A stretch of DNA of 64,000 nucleotides from Betaproteobacteria bacterium (GCA_013298695.1 JAAFIS010000002.1:154935-218934); one strand, 5' to 3'; positions 43,582-53,783 are shown, numbered from the stretch's first letter. Numbers and translations are program-made. The notes: generated by a model not told the origin, from the sequence alone.

Positions 43582-44811
43582 CTATTGAGTCAAGCCACTC
43601 GCTAGCGCGCGGCGTTGTGCGAGCCAGAACGCGCCCACTGCTGCACAACCGAGGATCGCCAGTAGAGTGAGGCCCAAGGTGTAGTTTCCGGTGATCGTCC
43701 ACAGCGCCGCGAGCAGCGACGGCCCAAGCGCGCGCATCACGGCGGTAGGTAGGCCAAGCAAACCGTTTAGTGATGCGGCACGCTCCCGAGATACATATTG
43801 CGCCATCGCGGTGGCTTTTACGATGGTGATCATGCCGTTGGCCATTCCATAGAGCAGCGCAAACAGGAGCGCGAGCGTCGGCGAGCTCATGCTGATCGCG
43901 AGCACGGCCAGCGCCGCCGGCAAAAACACGGGGATGTATCGGTTTGCACGGTGCACGTCGATGTGACGCTCGGCCACATAGAGCAGCAATCGTCCTGCAA
44001 CCTGCAATAACCCAATCGACGCGGGAATGGCGATCACCCACGAAACCGGCAGCTCGCGCTCGCGAAGGATCGACACTAAGTGAGCGCCAATGCTGGTGGT
44101 GATTCCGCTAAAAAGAATAAAGAATGCGGCCAGTCCCCAGAACGGGAATTGCTTTGTGAAATGCGTTAACTCGGGCGGTGCGCTCGCGTTACTGGTTTCG
44201 TGTGAACCATGATCGCCTCGCAACCAGTAGGCGTGAATCGGTAAACACACAATCGCGTGGAGTGCCGCTAACACGACGAGTGCGCCGCGCCAACCGAGCG
44301 ATTCAATGAGCGCCGCACTCACCGGGATGAACACCGTGCTCGCGAGTCCGCCCAAGAACGTCAGCGTGATGATTGCTCGACGATAAGTTTCAGGAAATCG
44401 ACGAATCAAGACTGCAAACGCCGGGGCGTAGAGAGTACCCGCCATGGCGAACCCCGCAACGATCCACGCGGTGTAGAGTTGCCACTTTGATTGCGCAAAC
44501 GACATCGCGAGAAATGCGATCGCTGCGAGCACCGAGCCCGCGCACATCACCCGCCGCGCCCGCCCCTGCTCAATGAGCTTGCCTACCCAAAGCGCGAGCA
44601 CTCCTTCGCAAAACAGCGCAATGCTAAAAGCAAGCGCTGCGTCGATTCGAGACATCGCGAGATCGCGTTCGAAATGCGAGAGCAGCAACGCAAACGTGTA
44701 GAAAAGCGTGCCCCAACTAATGAGCTGCGCGATGGAGAGCCACAACACAAAACCTTTGGGGGGCAATCGATGCGCGGAATGCGTGAGCGTGGCGTTGGGC
44801 GGTATCGACAT
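43582..44811 (-). CDS. Major facilitator superfamily transporter
   Basis: The 409-residue protein has 12 predicted membrane helices. The MFS loop between helices 2 and 3 reads VGKLIEQGRARRVM, a variant of the G-x-D-R-x-G-R motif, and the second half begins with FWGLAAFFILFSGITTSIGA. The type resembles the OxlT/monocarboxylate and YbfB-like branches, but the substrate is not predictable. It converges on tex and has an intergenic element 126 bp upstream of its start. Confidence 0.8.
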   Translation of the reverse strand: MSIPPNATLTHSAHRLPPKGFVLWLSIAQLISWGTLFYTFALLLSHFERDLAMSRIDAALAFSIALFCEGVLALWVGKLIEQGRARRVMCAGSVLAAIAFLAMSFAQSKWQLYTAWIVAGFAMAGTLYAPAFAVLIRRFPETYRRAIITLTFLGGLASTVFIPVSAALIESLGWRGALVVLAALHAIVCLPIHAYWLRGDHGSHETSNASAPPELTHFTKQFPFWGLAAFFILFSGITTSIGAHLVSILRERELPVSWVIAIPASIGLLQVAGRLLLYVAERHIDVHRANRYIPVFLPAALAVLAISMSSPTLALLFALLYGMANGMITIVKATAMAQYVSRERAASLNGLLGLPTAVMRALGPSLLAALWTITGNYTLGLTLLAILGCAAVGAFWLAQRRALASGLTQ

Positions 44812-44936
44812 GAGTGTGAGCTATTTGAGCACATCATGCAGCCCCGTGATTTGATCGACTCTCGGCGGCAGCTGGCGAAGATCCACCTCTACAATGGCGG
44901 CAGATTTCAGTGAGCGGGCATCCAAATCCAACAAAT

Positions 44937-45045
44937 AGCGTTATGTCTTAGCCGCCCATTTAATTGGGCTAGTGGCTTTATTTGACAGACCATTGATAAC
45001 TGCTTTTTTATCGCGTAGAGCCCTAATAAATAAGCCGGTAGCGGT
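44937..45045. repeat. Two-hairpin intergenic element, copy I
   Basis: Arm 1 is AGCCGCCCATTTAATTGGGC (44950-44969), preceded by AGCGTTATG. The spacer is TTTATTTGACAGACCATTGA, and the second arm is weak (TAGAGCCCTAATAAATAAGC). It lies in the 300-bp gap between the divergent MFS and glycosyltransferase-like genes, where promoters for both must also lie. Confidence 0.6.
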
Positions 45046-45113
45046 TTAAGTTGAATCGAATTACGCCCGCACTCTACACCCCACATTTCAACGACTAAAG
45101 CTACGCGGAGTCT

Positions 45114-46727
45114 ATGTTTCGGACCGTCTTACTGTTGCTGCTCGCGATCACGGCGTGGGCGTACTGGCCCGCCACCGCAGCCGACTTTGTGATTGACGAC
45201 TACGTGTTTATCGCGCAGTCGTTGATGGTTGATCGTCCGTGGGTTGCAATCTGGACGCATCACTTTTACGAGCCAACTTATTTCCGCCCGCTCGGCGCGC
45301 TGAGTTGGTGGATCGCGACCCATTTTTTCGGAAGCGACAACTATGCGGCGCACAGCGCAATCAACCTCATCATTCATTTGGCAAACGTAGCGCTGGTTGC
45401 GTATCTTGCTCGTGGACTAACTCAGCGCGTTGCGCCCGCACTTGCGGCGGCCACATTGTTCGCACTCCTACCCACAGCGCTGGCAGCTGCGCTTTGGCCA
45501 TCGAATCGGTTTGACTTACTCGCGACTTTTTTCCTGCTTTGCGCCACGTTGTGCTCATTGCGTTTTTTACGCGAAGGTCGTCCCGGCATGTGGATCGCCG
45601 CCGCAGCTGCAACGCTCGGCGCATGCTGGAGCAAAGAGCTGGCGTTCCCGATCGCAACAGCGATGGCGTTCGCGTTCTTGACGCCACAACCTATCGCATG
45701 GCAACGTCGCCTCGCGCTGTTCGCGCTGATGGGTTTCACCATCACGTTCGCGTTTGTTTGGCGGCATTGGCTATTGCCGGCGCCTTACGCGGTGGCCGGT
45801 ATCGAATGGCTGCCAAGTCTTTGGCGCGGCGCTAATGCGTGGGTACAGTCGGCCCCCGCGCTCCTCACCCACGCAACTCAGCATTCCGGCTTATCAACGG
45901 TTGCTGCCGTGCTCGCGCTGGTTGCAATTGCCTGGAGTGCCCTAACCGCTTTCTTGGTGCCACGAAAACAATCGGTCGTGGATTGGCGAATGATCATCTG
46001 CGCGGCGCTTGTCATTGTCGCGAGTGCTTGTGTACAGTGGCCGCTCGCCGCGCCGTTTTCGCAGATGCTTGATGGCGGCGTGCTCGGCACCGTCACGTAT
46101 GCCCGGTTCTACTACGCGCCGACCGCAACGCTCGCCATCTTGGTTGCGCTGCTACTTGCCAAAGGACGCTTGGTGCGAAGCCTTGCCACGACCATTGTTA
46201 TCGGGATGACCGTGATCGGCATGGACACCAGATCGCTTGCGATCTCGTTCGCGCAATGGGTGAAAGCTGAGATCACTCCGATGTCGCGGGCGGCCGCCAA
46301 AATTGTTGATGGGGTGAGCGCTGAGTCGCAGGCCGCGCCATGTGTCGTGGTATTGCTGGGCACGCAATCCAAACACCCGTGGTTTCGGATGTTTTCCGAC
46401 GTCACCGCGAAAGCGCTTTCACAGCGCCTTGCGTCCTCCGCAAACTGTCACGTTTTGACCGAATCAACGCCGTGGCTTTTCATTTCACGTGAGAACTCCG
46501 CGCTTCCAGACATCCGACTCAAAGCGATTGCGAACGACACACGCGGAACGCCCAAACCGGACTACGCGTGGGGTGGCGTGCGCTACCGCTATCGCACGAT
46601 GCCAGAGGATGTACGCTATCTGAAAAACGCTCGCTTTTTCGCCTGGCAAGGTGACCGCTTCACCGAAGTCACCAACGAGATTGTGAGCGGTGCGCGCAGC
46701 GTAAAAACTCACGGCTGGGGCTTTTAG
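45114..46727 (+). CDS. Polytopic membrane protein of glycosyltransferase type (GT-C-like)
   Basis: The 537-residue protein has about 10 membrane helices and an acidic motif after the first one (ATAADFVIDDYVFIAQSL), as in GT-C enzymes that use a polyprenyl-linked sugar (ArnT, protein mannosyltransferases). HFYEPTYFRPLGALSWWIA and WPSNRFDLLATFF are close to a group of bacterial membrane proteins of unknown substrate. A C-terminal soluble domain of about 150 residues lies outside. Sugar transfer to lipid or protein is an inference from the fold pattern. It ends at a two-way terminator shared with pnp. Confidence 0.65.
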   Translation: MFRTVLLLLLAITAWAYWPATAADFVIDDYVFIAQSLMVDRPWVAIWTHHFYEPTYFRPLGALSWWIATHFFGSDNYAAHSAINLIIHLANVALVAYLARGLTQRVAPALAAATLFALLPTALAAALWPSNRFDLLATFFLLCATLCSLRFLREGRPGMWIAAAAATLGACWSKELAFPIATAMAFAFLTPQPIAWQRRLALFALMGFTITFAFVWRHWLLPAPYAVAGIEWLPSLWRGANAWVQSAPALLTHATQHSGLSTVAAVLALVAIAWSALTAFLVPRKQSVVDWRMIICAALVIVASACVQWPLAAPFSQMLDGGVLGTVTYARFYYAPTATLAILVALLLAKGRLVRSLATTIVIGMTVIGMDTRSLAISFAQWVKAEITPMSRAAAKIVDGVSAESQAAPCVVVLLGTQSKHPWFRMFSDVTAKALSQRLASSANCHVLTESTPWLFISRENSALPDIRLKAIANDTRGTPKPDYAWGGVRYRYRTMPEDVRYLKNARFFAWQGDRFTEVTNEIVSGARSVKTHGWGF

Positions 46728-46736
46728 TTTCGCAAT

Positions 46737-46764
46737 AAAAAACGGCGCCGAAGCGCCGCTTTTC
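46737..46764. terminator. Two-way intrinsic terminator between the GT-C-like gene and pnp
   Basis: A CGGCGC-CGAA-GCGCCG hairpin with AAAAAA on its left and CTTTTC on its right. It can end both convergent transcripts, and the T-run is better in the pnp direction. Confidence 0.85.
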
Positions 46765-46782
46765 TGACGAGCGATGTCTCGC

Positions 46783-48915
46783 TTATTGCGCGTCGCCGGT
46801 GCTCGCAGCGTTTGCTGCAGCAGCCTGCTCTTCGAGCAAAGCCTTCATCGAAAGCTTCACGCGGCCTTTGTCATCGAAGCCAAGCACTTTGACTTTAACC
46901 GTTTGACCTTCTTTGAGGTAATCGGTCACCGCGTTTACGCGTTCATTTGCGATTTGCGAAATGTGCAGCAAACCATCGCGACCTGGGAGCAGTTGGATCA
47001 CTGCGCCGAAATCCATAATGCGGATGATCGGACCTTCATAGACTTTGCCAACTTCAACTTCCGCCGTGATGCCATCGATGCGGCGTTTGCATTCCGCGAG
47101 ATCATCTGCGTTCGGTGAAGCAATAGTGATTGTGCCGTCGTCTTGGATGTCGATTTGGCAACGCGTCTCTTCGGTAAGTTGGCGAATGACCGCGCCGCCT
47201 TTACCGATTACATCACGAATCTTTTCAGGATTGATTTTGAAGGTGACCATGCGCGGCGCGTAGGCGCTCATCTCGGTGCGGGTGTGCGGCATCGCCTCGT
47301 GCATGATTTTCAAAATGTGCAAGCGCGCTTCGTTGGCTTGCGCGAGCGCAACGCCCATGATTTCTTTGGTGATGCCTTGGATTTTGATGTCCATCTGCAA
47401 TGCAGTGATGCCGCGATCGGTGCCGGCCACTTTGAAATCCATGTCGCCCAAATGATCTTCGTCGCCGAGAATGTCAGTGAGCACGGCGAAGCGATTGCCT
47501 TCTTTGATCAAGCCCATCGCGATACCCGCAACCGGCGCTTTCAACGGCACGCCTGCGTCCATCAGCGACAACGCGCCGCCACACACGGAGGCCATCGACG
47601 ACGAACCATTTGATTCGGTGATTTCAGAGACCACACGCATCGAATACGAGAAATCTTTCTCAGGTGGCAACACGGCAACGAGCGCACGCTTCGCTAAACG
47701 ACCATGACCAATTTCGCGACGCTTCGGCGTTCCAACGCGACCGGTTTCGCCGGTAGCGAACGGAGGCATGTTGTAGTGAAGCATGAAGCGATCACGGTAT
47801 TCACCGGAAAGCGCATCGATGATTTGCTCGTCTTGCTTGGTGCCGAGTGTGGCAACGACCAAAGCCTGCGTTTCACCGCGGGTGAAGAGCACCGAGCCGT
47901 GCGTACGTGGCAACACACCCGTGCGGATCGAGATTGGGCGCACAGTGCGCGTGTCGCGACCGTCGATACGCGGTTCGCCGCGCAGAATCTGCTCACGAAC
48001 GGTTTTCGCTTCTAGCGCGAACATTTCGTTCTTGATGTTGTTTTTCGTAATTGTGTCGGCGTCTGCGGGAATCAATGCGGCTTCAGCAGTAGCGGCCACT
48101 TCCTTGAGTTTCGCGCTACGTGCGCTCTTGCTCTTGATTTTGTAGGCCTCATCAAAACCAGGACCCGCAACTTCCAGCACCTTGGCGACGAGCGCTGCGT
48201 CTTTCGCAGGCGGCTGCCAATCCCAGGCCGGCTTCGCTGCCACTTCGCCCAACGCCATGATCATGTCGATCACCGGCTGTTGTTGGGCATGACCCCACCA
48301 AATCGCGCCAAGCATCACGTCTTCGGGCAGTTCGGTAGCTTCCGATTCAACCATCATCACTGCGCTCTCAGTGGCGGCGACGACAAGATTGAGCTCTGAG
48401 GTCTTAAGTTCGGTCAGCGACGGATTCAAAATGTATTGGCCGTTGGCATAGCCCACGCGCGCCGCCGCGATTGGAGCTGCAAAAGGCACGCCTGCAAGGT
48501 AGAGCGCAGCAGATGCGCCGATGATCGCAGGAATATCCGGATCGATTTCAGGATCGACCGACATCGTTTGTGCGATGACCTGAATTTCGTTGTAGAAACC
48601 TTCCGGGAACAGCGGGCGAATCGGACGATCGATCAAACGCGAGGTGAGCGTTTCTTTCTCACTCGGACGACCTTCACGTTTGAAGAAGCCGCCAGGAATT
48701 TTTCCGGCAGCATAAAACTTTTCTTGATAATCAACCGTGAGCGGGAAGAAATCTTGACCTTCTTTCACGCTCGTCTTTGCGACGGCAGAGACGAGCACCA
48801 CCGTGTCGCCATAACGCACGAGCACGGAGGCATCGGCTTGGCGGCCAATCTCGCCCGTTTCAAGGGTTAATGTGTGTGCGCCATATTGAATGGACTTAAT
48901 GGTTGCGGACAGCAT
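46783..48915 (-). CDS. pnp: Polyribonucleotide nucleotidyltransferase (PNPase)
   Basis: 3'-to-5' phosphorolytic exoribonuclease and part of the RNA degradosome. The 710 residues hold the whole set: first RNase PH domain ([20 protein letters not shown]), helical linker, second PH domain ([20 protein letters not shown] and the catalytic [10 protein letters not shown] block), KH domain ([20 protein letters not shown]) and S1 domain ([20 protein letters not shown]). A short Ala-rich tail ends it. It follows rpsO on the same strand, as in most proteobacteria, and the hairpin-rich leader between them is a likely site of RNase III or PNPase self-control. Confidence 0.97.
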   Translation of the reverse strand: MLSATIKSIQYGAHTLTLETGEIGRQADASVLVRYGDTVVLVSAVAKTSVKEGQDFFPLTVDYQEKFYAAGKIPGGFFKREGRPSEKETLTSRLIDRPIRPLFPEGFYNEIQVIAQTMSVDPEIDPDIPAIIGASAALYLAGVPFAAPIAAARVGYANGQYILNPSLTELKTSELNLVVAATESAVMMVESEATELPEDVMLGAIWWGHAQQQPVIDMIMALGEVAAKPAWDWQPPAKDAALVAKVLEVAGPGFDEAYKIKSKSARSAKLKEVAATAEAALIPADADTITKNNIKNEMFALEAKTVREQILRGEPRIDGRDTRTVRPISIRTGVLPRTHGSVLFTRGETQALVVATLGTKQDEQIIDALSGEYRDRFMLHYNMPPFATGETGRVGTPKRREIGHGRLAKRALVAVLPPEKDFSYSMRVVSEITESNGSSSMASVCGGALSLMDAGVPLKAPVAGIAMGLIKEGNRFAVLTDILGDEDHLGDMDFKVAGTDRGITALQMDIKIQGITKEIMGVALAQANEARLHILKIMHEAMPHTRTEMSAYAPRMVTFKINPEKIRDVIGKGGAVIRQLTEETRCQIDIQDDGTITIASPNADDLAECKRRIDGITAEVEVGKVYEGPIIRIMDFGAVIQLLPGRDGLLHISQIANERVNAVTDYLKEGQTVKVKVLGFDDKGRVKLSMKALLEEQAAAANAASTGDAQ

Positions 48916-49017
48916 CGGCTGTTTCCTTTCTTTTTAGTGCGCTTCCTTGCGCGGTTTGTTACGGTCAGAAATCTTTGTTCGGAGTCGATTGTTCGAAAGA
49001 GCGGCGATAACTATGTA

Positions 49018-49086
49018 GCTTTGCGTCCTAGGCGCAAAGCGCCGTCGTCTTAGCGCGTAGCGCGTCGTGCTAGCGAAGCGACGTCC
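49018..49086 (-). repeat. Three tandem short hairpins in the pnp leader
   Basis: On the minus strand three units of about 20 bp follow each other: TCGCTTCGCTAGCACGACG, CGCTACGCGCTAAGACGACG and GCGCTTTGCGCCTAGGACGC. Each folds as a tiny CGC-loop-GCG stem followed by CTA-N-GACG. They lie in the rpsO-pnp gap, about 100 bp before the pnp start codon. They may act as RNA-end or RNase sites in pnp autoregulation, or be a mobile short repeat. Confidence 0.5.
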
Positions 49087-49095
49087 TTTTCGCGG

Positions 49096-49141
49096 CGCCA
49101 AAAACGACGAAAGCCACACATCCGCAGGAATGGTGGCTTTC
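49096..49141 (-). terminator. Hairpin terminator or attenuator between rpsO and pnp
   Basis: GAAAGCCAC and GTGGCTTTC pair over 9 bp with a 15-base loop, followed on the minus strand by CGTCGTTTTTGG. It begins 25 bp after the rpsO stop, as does the t1 terminator of E. coli rpsO, and probably separates rpsO from most pnp transcription. Confidence 0.65.
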
Positions 49142-49165
49142 AAACATTTCGGCGACGCGAAATAA

Positions 49166-49438
49166 CTACTTGCGTAAGCCGAGTTTCTCGATCAACGACT
49201 GGTAGCGTGCGCGATCTGTGTTTTTTAGGTACGACAGCAGCGCGCGACGGTTATTCACCATCTTGAGCAAGCCGCGACGGCTGTGGTGATCTTTCGCGTG
49301 CGCCTTAAAGTGCGTTTGCGAAAGTGCGTTGATGTTTGCGGTGAGCAAAGCGACTTGCACTTCGGTCGAACCGGTGTCATTGGCTACGCGGCCATGCTCT
49401 TTAATGATGGCGGCGGTTTGTGCTGGCGTGAGTGCCAT
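49166..49438 (-). CDS. rpsO: 30S ribosomal protein S15
   Basis: The small-subunit protein binds 16S rRNA at the central-domain three-way junction and bridges to the large subunit. The 90-residue protein matches the family from end to end: [40 protein letters not shown] and [20 protein letters not shown]. In many bacteria S15 represses its own translation through a leader structure. pnp lies downstream. Confidence 0.97.
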   Translation of the reverse strand: MALTPAQTAAIIKEHGRVANDTGSTEVQVALLTANINALSQTHFKAHAKDHHSRRGLLKMVNNRRALLSYLKNTDRARYQSLIEKLGLRK

Positions 49439-49611
49439 AGTGGTTTCTCTTTCTCTTTTAGCCGTTATGCAGAGAAACGCCGCTGGCGACGCACCCCACG
49501 AAACGATATGTTTTTCGAAGTAAGCCAGTGATTATAAACGGCTTTTCCGCTATTTCGCTGGACCGAGCGCGATTGAGCAAACGCGCTTGCACAAATTTTC
49601 TTTTAACTAAT

Positions 49612-49708
49612 CCGCTAGCTGCCCATTGTAGTTGGGCCAGATGGCCAGTTTATTATTTTTTCGAGAAATAATATTTTGGTCGCTATCGCCCATTCTAATT
49701 GGGAAAAA
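49612..49708. repeat. Two-hairpin intergenic element, copy J
   Basis: Arm 1 is GCTGCCCATTGTAGTTGGGC (49618-49637), followed by CAGATGGCC. The AT-rich spacer has its own stem (ATTATTT/AAATAAT). Arm 2 is GCTATCGCCCATTCTAATTG (49682-49701), then GGG. It lies between the rpsO promoter region and the end of the oligopeptidase gene. Confidence 0.7.
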
Positions 49709-49718
49709 ACACATAAAG

Positions 49719-51806
49719 CTACTTTGTCATCGTCAACACAAATCGCTGCCACAGCTCGATGTCGTCCACCAGCTGCTGCGTTGATTTTCCCGCTCCGTGA
49801 CCTGAGCCGTAATCCATTTTGAGCAACACCGGGTTGACTTGCCCGACGTTGTTCTGCGCGAGCGCGACAAATTTTTTCGCGTGCAACGGATCGACTCGCG
49901 TGTCGTTCTCGCCCGCGATCACGAGCATCGTTGGCGTGCTCACACCTGCGCGAACGTTGTGATACGGCGAGTAAGCGAGGAGCCACGAAAAGTCAGCCGC
50001 TTTGTCTGGGTCACCGTACTCCGGGATCCAATAACGAGCGATGCGGAATTTGTGATAGCGCACCATGTCTAGCAGCGGAACTGATGAGATGATGCCGTTG
50101 AAGAGTTCGGGGCGCTGCGTGGCAGCCGCGCCTGTCAATAGGCCACCATTGCTGCCGCCGTATGCGACCATCTTTTTCGAGCTCGTGTAGCCCTCCTTCA
50201 CGAGCCATTCGGCGGCTGCGTAGAAATCGTCATACACATTTTGTTTGTTACCGAGGCGGCCCGCGCCATGCCACGCGCGCCCGAATTCGTCACCGCCACG
50301 CAGACCGACGTCGGCGTAAATTACACCGCGGTTAATAAGCGGGATGCGCGTGCCTAGATAGCCTACGCGAATGCCGATATTGAAGCCACCGTATCCATAC
50401 ACCAAAGTCGGGTTGGTGCCGTCGAGTTTGATGCCTTTTTTGTGGCTCAAATAGATCGGGATCTTGGTGCCGTCTTTGCTGGTGGCATAGACCAACTTTG
50501 TTTCTATGTCTTTGGTGTCGAGAATGGTTTCGTCTTGAAACATGAACTGCCAGCTGAGCGACTTGCCGTCGAGCTTATAGAGCTTAAACGGCGCGTTGAA
50601 GGTGGTGAGCGAAACGTAGAGCACGTCGCTATCACGGTCGTAGCTCATACCGGCAACGCTCCCAAATTCAGGCGCTGGCAGTTCGCGAACAAATTTTCCG
50701 TTGAGATCGAGAACACGCAGTCGATTCAACAATTCCCGCTTCTCGCGCACAACGATGTTGCTACGAGTCACCGCAAAGCTTTCAAGCACGGCGTCCTTTT
50801 GCTCGGGAACAATGTCAAACCAGTTCTTAAATTCTGGCGCAGCCGTTGTTGCTTTCATCAGCCGGTAATTTGACGCGCCCGCGTTGGTGCGCGCGTACAA
50901 CGCATCGCCGATCAACTGGATATCAGCCTGTGCGTCGGGTTCGGCAAAGATTAAGCGCGGGGCATCGGCGCTTCCGATTTTTGCGATGGAATACTTTGAA
51001 GCACGACCTTCGCCGACGACGTGCATCGTGTAAGGGGAATATTCGTAATCCAGCACGCCGCCGTATTGCTTGGCGTCGGTGAGTTTGAGCACGGTGGGCG
51101 AATTCGCGATCGCCTCGCCAAACGTATGGCGTTGCGTAAACAATGGAAGTTGTTTGCTGATTTGCTCTTTGGTGCGCTGTTGAACGTACGCTACTTTTTC
51201 ATCCGCAGTCCACGACACAGACCAAACCTGCGGCAGCGGTGGATACACCTCCCTACCCGTCTTGCTGTCGATGAAATACTGCGTGGGCAGCTCGTCGCCC
51301 GCAACCTGGACTCCGACTGCAATGATGCTGCCACTGCGCGAAAACGAGGTACCCGACAATGCCGATTTCCCGGACGGATCAAGTTTCAAGGGGTCAAACA
51401 GAAGCACATCTTTGCCGTCGATCCGCGTGTAGAACTTTGCCTGAGCATCGCCCTTTACTTTGCGAGTGAAATATTCGCGGCCTTTATAAAACGAAGGCGG
51501 CGAGGTGACGGTGCGATCAAGATAACGCGTCAGCTCATCGCGCAAACCCGGCACCGAAGGCGCATTTTTATCGAGCCACGCGGTGGCCGCGTCGTGCTGC
51601 GCTCGAGTCCACTTCACAACTTCAGCGTTGGTGTTGTCCTCGAGCCAGCGATAGGGATCGGTCAAGGTGACACCGTGAACGACGTCCTGCACAGGGCGAG
51701 CGAGCGTCGGCGGCGGCGCGAATGACTGCAATTGCGATTGCGATTGTGTTTGCGCATAGGCAACGCACGAAAAAATAAGTGCGAACGCACCGAGAGCTAG
51801 CTTCAT
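49719..51806 (-). CDS. Prolyl oligopeptidase, S9A family, exported
   Basis: Cleaves short peptides after proline. The 695-residue protein has a signal peptide (MKLALGAFALIFSCVAYAQ), a beta-propeller lid over about 70-410 and the hydrolase domain. The triad is Ser near 550 in YGGSNGGLLTG, Asp near 637 in GENDTRVDP and His near 668 in GSGHGAGK. The leader implies a periplasmic enzyme. It starts 18 bp after the dsbB stop, so the two are probably co-transcribed. Confidence 0.9.
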   Translation of the reverse strand: MKLALGAFALIFSCVAYAQTQSQSQLQSFAPPPTLARPVQDVVHGVTLTDPYRWLEDNTNAEVVKWTRAQHDAATAWLDKNAPSVPGLRDELTRYLDRTVTSPPSFYKGREYFTRKVKGDAQAKFYTRIDGKDVLLFDPLKLDPSGKSALSGTSFSRSGSIIAVGVQVAGDELPTQYFIDSKTGREVYPPLPQVWSVSWTADEKVAYVQQRTKEQISKQLPLFTQRHTFGEAIANSPTVLKLTDAKQYGGVLDYEYSPYTMHVVGEGRASKYSIAKIGSADAPRLIFAEPDAQADIQLIGDALYARTNAGASNYRLMKATTAAPEFKNWFDIVPEQKDAVLESFAVTRSNIVVREKRELLNRLRVLDLNGKFVRELPAPEFGSVAGMSYDRDSDVLYVSLTTFNAPFKLYKLDGKSLSWQFMFQDETILDTKDIETKLVYATSKDGTKIPIYLSHKKGIKLDGTNPTLVYGYGGFNIGIRVGYLGTRIPLINRGVIYADVGLRGGDEFGRAWHGAGRLGNKQNVYDDFYAAAEWLVKEGYTSSKKMVAYGGSNGGLLTGAAATQRPELFNGIISSVPLLDMVRYHKFRIARYWIPEYGDPDKAADFSWLLAYSPYHNVRAGVSTPTMLVIAGENDTRVDPLHAKKFVALAQNNVGQVNPVLLKMDYGSGHGAGKSTQQLVDDIELWQRFVLTMTK

Positions 51807-51824
51807 GATTTCCTTGTGTAGGCG

Positions 51825-52337
51825 CTACGCTTTTTTGGAGCGGTGGCCAATCAACAAAAATGCCGCGATCACGGCAACAACGAAAAACGCCAAATTCCAC
51901 GCGGGGATTGGCAAACCCAAAATCAAATCAATTTTGTTGCATTCCACCGAGCCCTTGAGCGCGCGGCTAAACACATCCAAGAACGGAAACGCTTCGAGCA
52001 TGTAGGTAATGCCCATACCGCAACTCGGCAACTGATCGGCAGGCAGCGATTGAATGTAGAGATGGCGCGCGGCAAGCGCGGCACCAAGACCGCCAGTGAC
52101 AAGCGTTCCGATGGCGAGGATGATTGCGCCGCGCGTTTGGGTTTTGACGACTGCACCGATCAAAAACACTAGCGCCATCAACAACAACGCGCCACGCTGA
52201 AACCAACACATCGGACACGGCTCAAGCTCTTTCACATACTGCAAGTAATACGCGTAGGCCATGAGCGCTGCGCAGACGAAAAAACCGAAGGCGTAGGCGA
52301 CGCGGCGGGAAGGGAAAATGGAGAGTGGATTAACCAT
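51825..52337 (-). CDS. dsbB: Disulfide bond formation protein B
   Basis: The inner-membrane protein re-oxidises DsbA and passes electrons to quinones. The 170-residue protein has four membrane helices and both redox pairs: Cys41-Cys44 in EPCPMCWFQR and Cys106/Cys133 in the second periplasmic loop (LPSCGMGITYMLEAFPFLDV, then SVECNK). I took the ATG of MVNPLSIFPS, close to the first helix, over one 22 codons earlier. It is encoded just upstream of a periplasmic oligopeptidase. Confidence 0.9.
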   Translation of the reverse strand: MVNPLSIFPSRRVAYAFGFFVCAALMAYAYYLQYVKELEPCPMCWFQRGALLLMALVFLIGAVVKTQTRGAIILAIGTLVTGGLGAALAARHLYIQSLPADQLPSCGMGITYMLEAFPFLDVFSRALKGSVECNKIDLILGLPIPAWNLAFFVVAVIAAFLLIGHRSKKA

Positions 52338-52492
52338 GTAGCACTGAATGTTATGCGTCGCACTGCACGGCGCGCGAGCAAAAAGTGATGAACGACGAAT
52401 CAAGGTAATGACGCGAGCTGTTAGGCGAAGGCCGATCGCGGAGGTTCAACGTTGGCAACACATTCATCTGGACAACATACTAACTTTATTCG

Positions 52493-52589
52493 TGTAACGT
52501 CTATTTAATTGGGCGACTACGTTATTTTTATTATTTTCTGATAAACAATTTCAGTTGCCCATATGCCCAGTTAAATTGGGCGTTACGAT
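52493..52589. repeat. Two-hairpin intergenic element, copy K
   Basis: Left arm TAACGTCTATTTAATTGGGC, spacer ending in TTATTTTCTGATAAACAATT, right arm GCCCAGTTAAATTGGGCGTT (52565-52584). TAACG and CGTTACG stand at the two ends as an outer inverted pair. It fills the gap between two same-strand genes. Confidence 0.7.
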
Positions 52590-52634
52590 CCAAAGTTGCA
52601 CTACTTTTCGAGCGTTTTAACGGCTTTAGTAGGT

Positions 52635-53783
52635 TTAGTGCAACCGCAGAGCACGCTGCGTCATTTCTTCGAGCGCATCTGCGCGGAAGTAAAACGGCAG
52701 ACTCGTTTCTGGATCAACGTCAGGAAATACATCAGCGAGCACCGTTACGTTTTCAACGTGGCATTCCGCAAGCAAATTTTGCATGAGCGTCACGACATCC
52801 TGCGCGCGATCCGTAGGGAAAAGCTCGGCGCGAAATCCTTCCGCACCTTTTTCGTCAAACGGGTTCGAGAGCGACAGACGCACTTCGCCGCCGCTACCCG
52901 CGCCTGCGTGCGTACGATGCGCAGAAATCACCGCTTCCGGCTCGCCCACGCTCGAGCGAAATTTTCGAATCGCATTCGTGGCAAATAATTGCAGCGACAC
53001 TTCGCGCTGCGCCACTCTTCCCTGATAGAGCGCAGCGAGCGGCGCGCGCGGCGGACGCGGCATCGCAAGTAACGACAGCGCGCCACCGCCCAGCTGTTTC
53101 GCAAACGCCTGGGTGAACGGCATGCCCCAGTTTCCGGTGTCTTTTTCGTTTAGCAAATCAACGCTTGGCCCCGCGAGTGCCGTTCCCACTATAAAGCGCA
53201 GGAACACACTTTCCTGATTCGCCGGCAGCTGTAGCGATGATTTTTCAACCGCAATTGCCGATTGCTGCTCAAGTTGCCACCACGCAAGCGTCGAGGGCAA
53301 TTTCGCTAGAGAGAGAGCGTTAGCAGACGTTAATGCGTTTGATAATGTGAATGTTTGATTACCGCGCAGCGCGCCGTTGGCTTTCATCAGCTCGACGAAC
53401 TCGCCGATGTTCGGCAACGCACCCGGCACCTGCAGCGGCGAGCTGTTTGCAGCAACGATGACCACCGGCAACGCAAACACGGTCGTTGGCAAATCGCTCG
53501 CGCCCGAATGCAACCGCCCCGCATCAACCTGCGCATGAGCGAGCACGCGCGTGAGCATGCGCAACACCGCCAGCGACGGCGAGCGAGTCATTGCGTCGTC
53601 GATTTCGGCGACGGCACTCGCACACAGCGCAGCGACCATGCGCTCGCGCAATTCGGTTTCTTTTTTCTCAGCGATCACTGCGACTTCGGCGGCGAGTGAT
53701 GCAAGCGAGAGATCAATAAGCGGATTAGGCGCTGAACCTTCGTAGGCGGGAAAGGCGCGCGGGTCGGGGATGGAGAACTGCAT
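52635..53783 (-). CDS. Conserved-looking protein of unknown function
   Basis: I do not recognise the family. The 382-residue soluble protein has no leader, no membrane segment and no familiar active-site motif. It is Ala/Leu-rich and mostly helical, with a more basic, strand-rich middle at about 235-300. Normal codon use and a full-length frame support a real gene. I chose the ATG of MQFSIPDPRAFPAYEG over one 12 codons upstream. It follows the N-formylglutamate amidohydrolase gene by 85 bp on the same strand, but this says little about its job. Confidence 0.6.
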   Translation of the reverse strand: MQFSIPDPRAFPAYEGSAPNPLIDLSLASLAAEVAVIAEKKETELRERMVAALCASAVAEIDDAMTRSPSLAVLRMLTRVLAHAQVDAGRLHSGASDLPTTVFALPVVIVAANSSPLQVPGALPNIGEFVELMKANGALRGNQTFTLSNALTSANALSLAKLPSTLAWWQLEQQSAIAVEKSSLQLPANQESVFLRFIVGTALAGPSVDLLNEKDTGNWGMPFTQAFAKQLGGGALSLLAMPRPPRAPLAALYQGRVAQREVSLQLFATNAIRKFRSSVGEPEAVISAHRTHAGAGSGGEVRLSLSNPFDEKGAEGFRAELFPTDRAQDVVTLMQNLLAECHVENVTVLADVFPDVDPETSLPFYFRADALEEMTQRALRLH

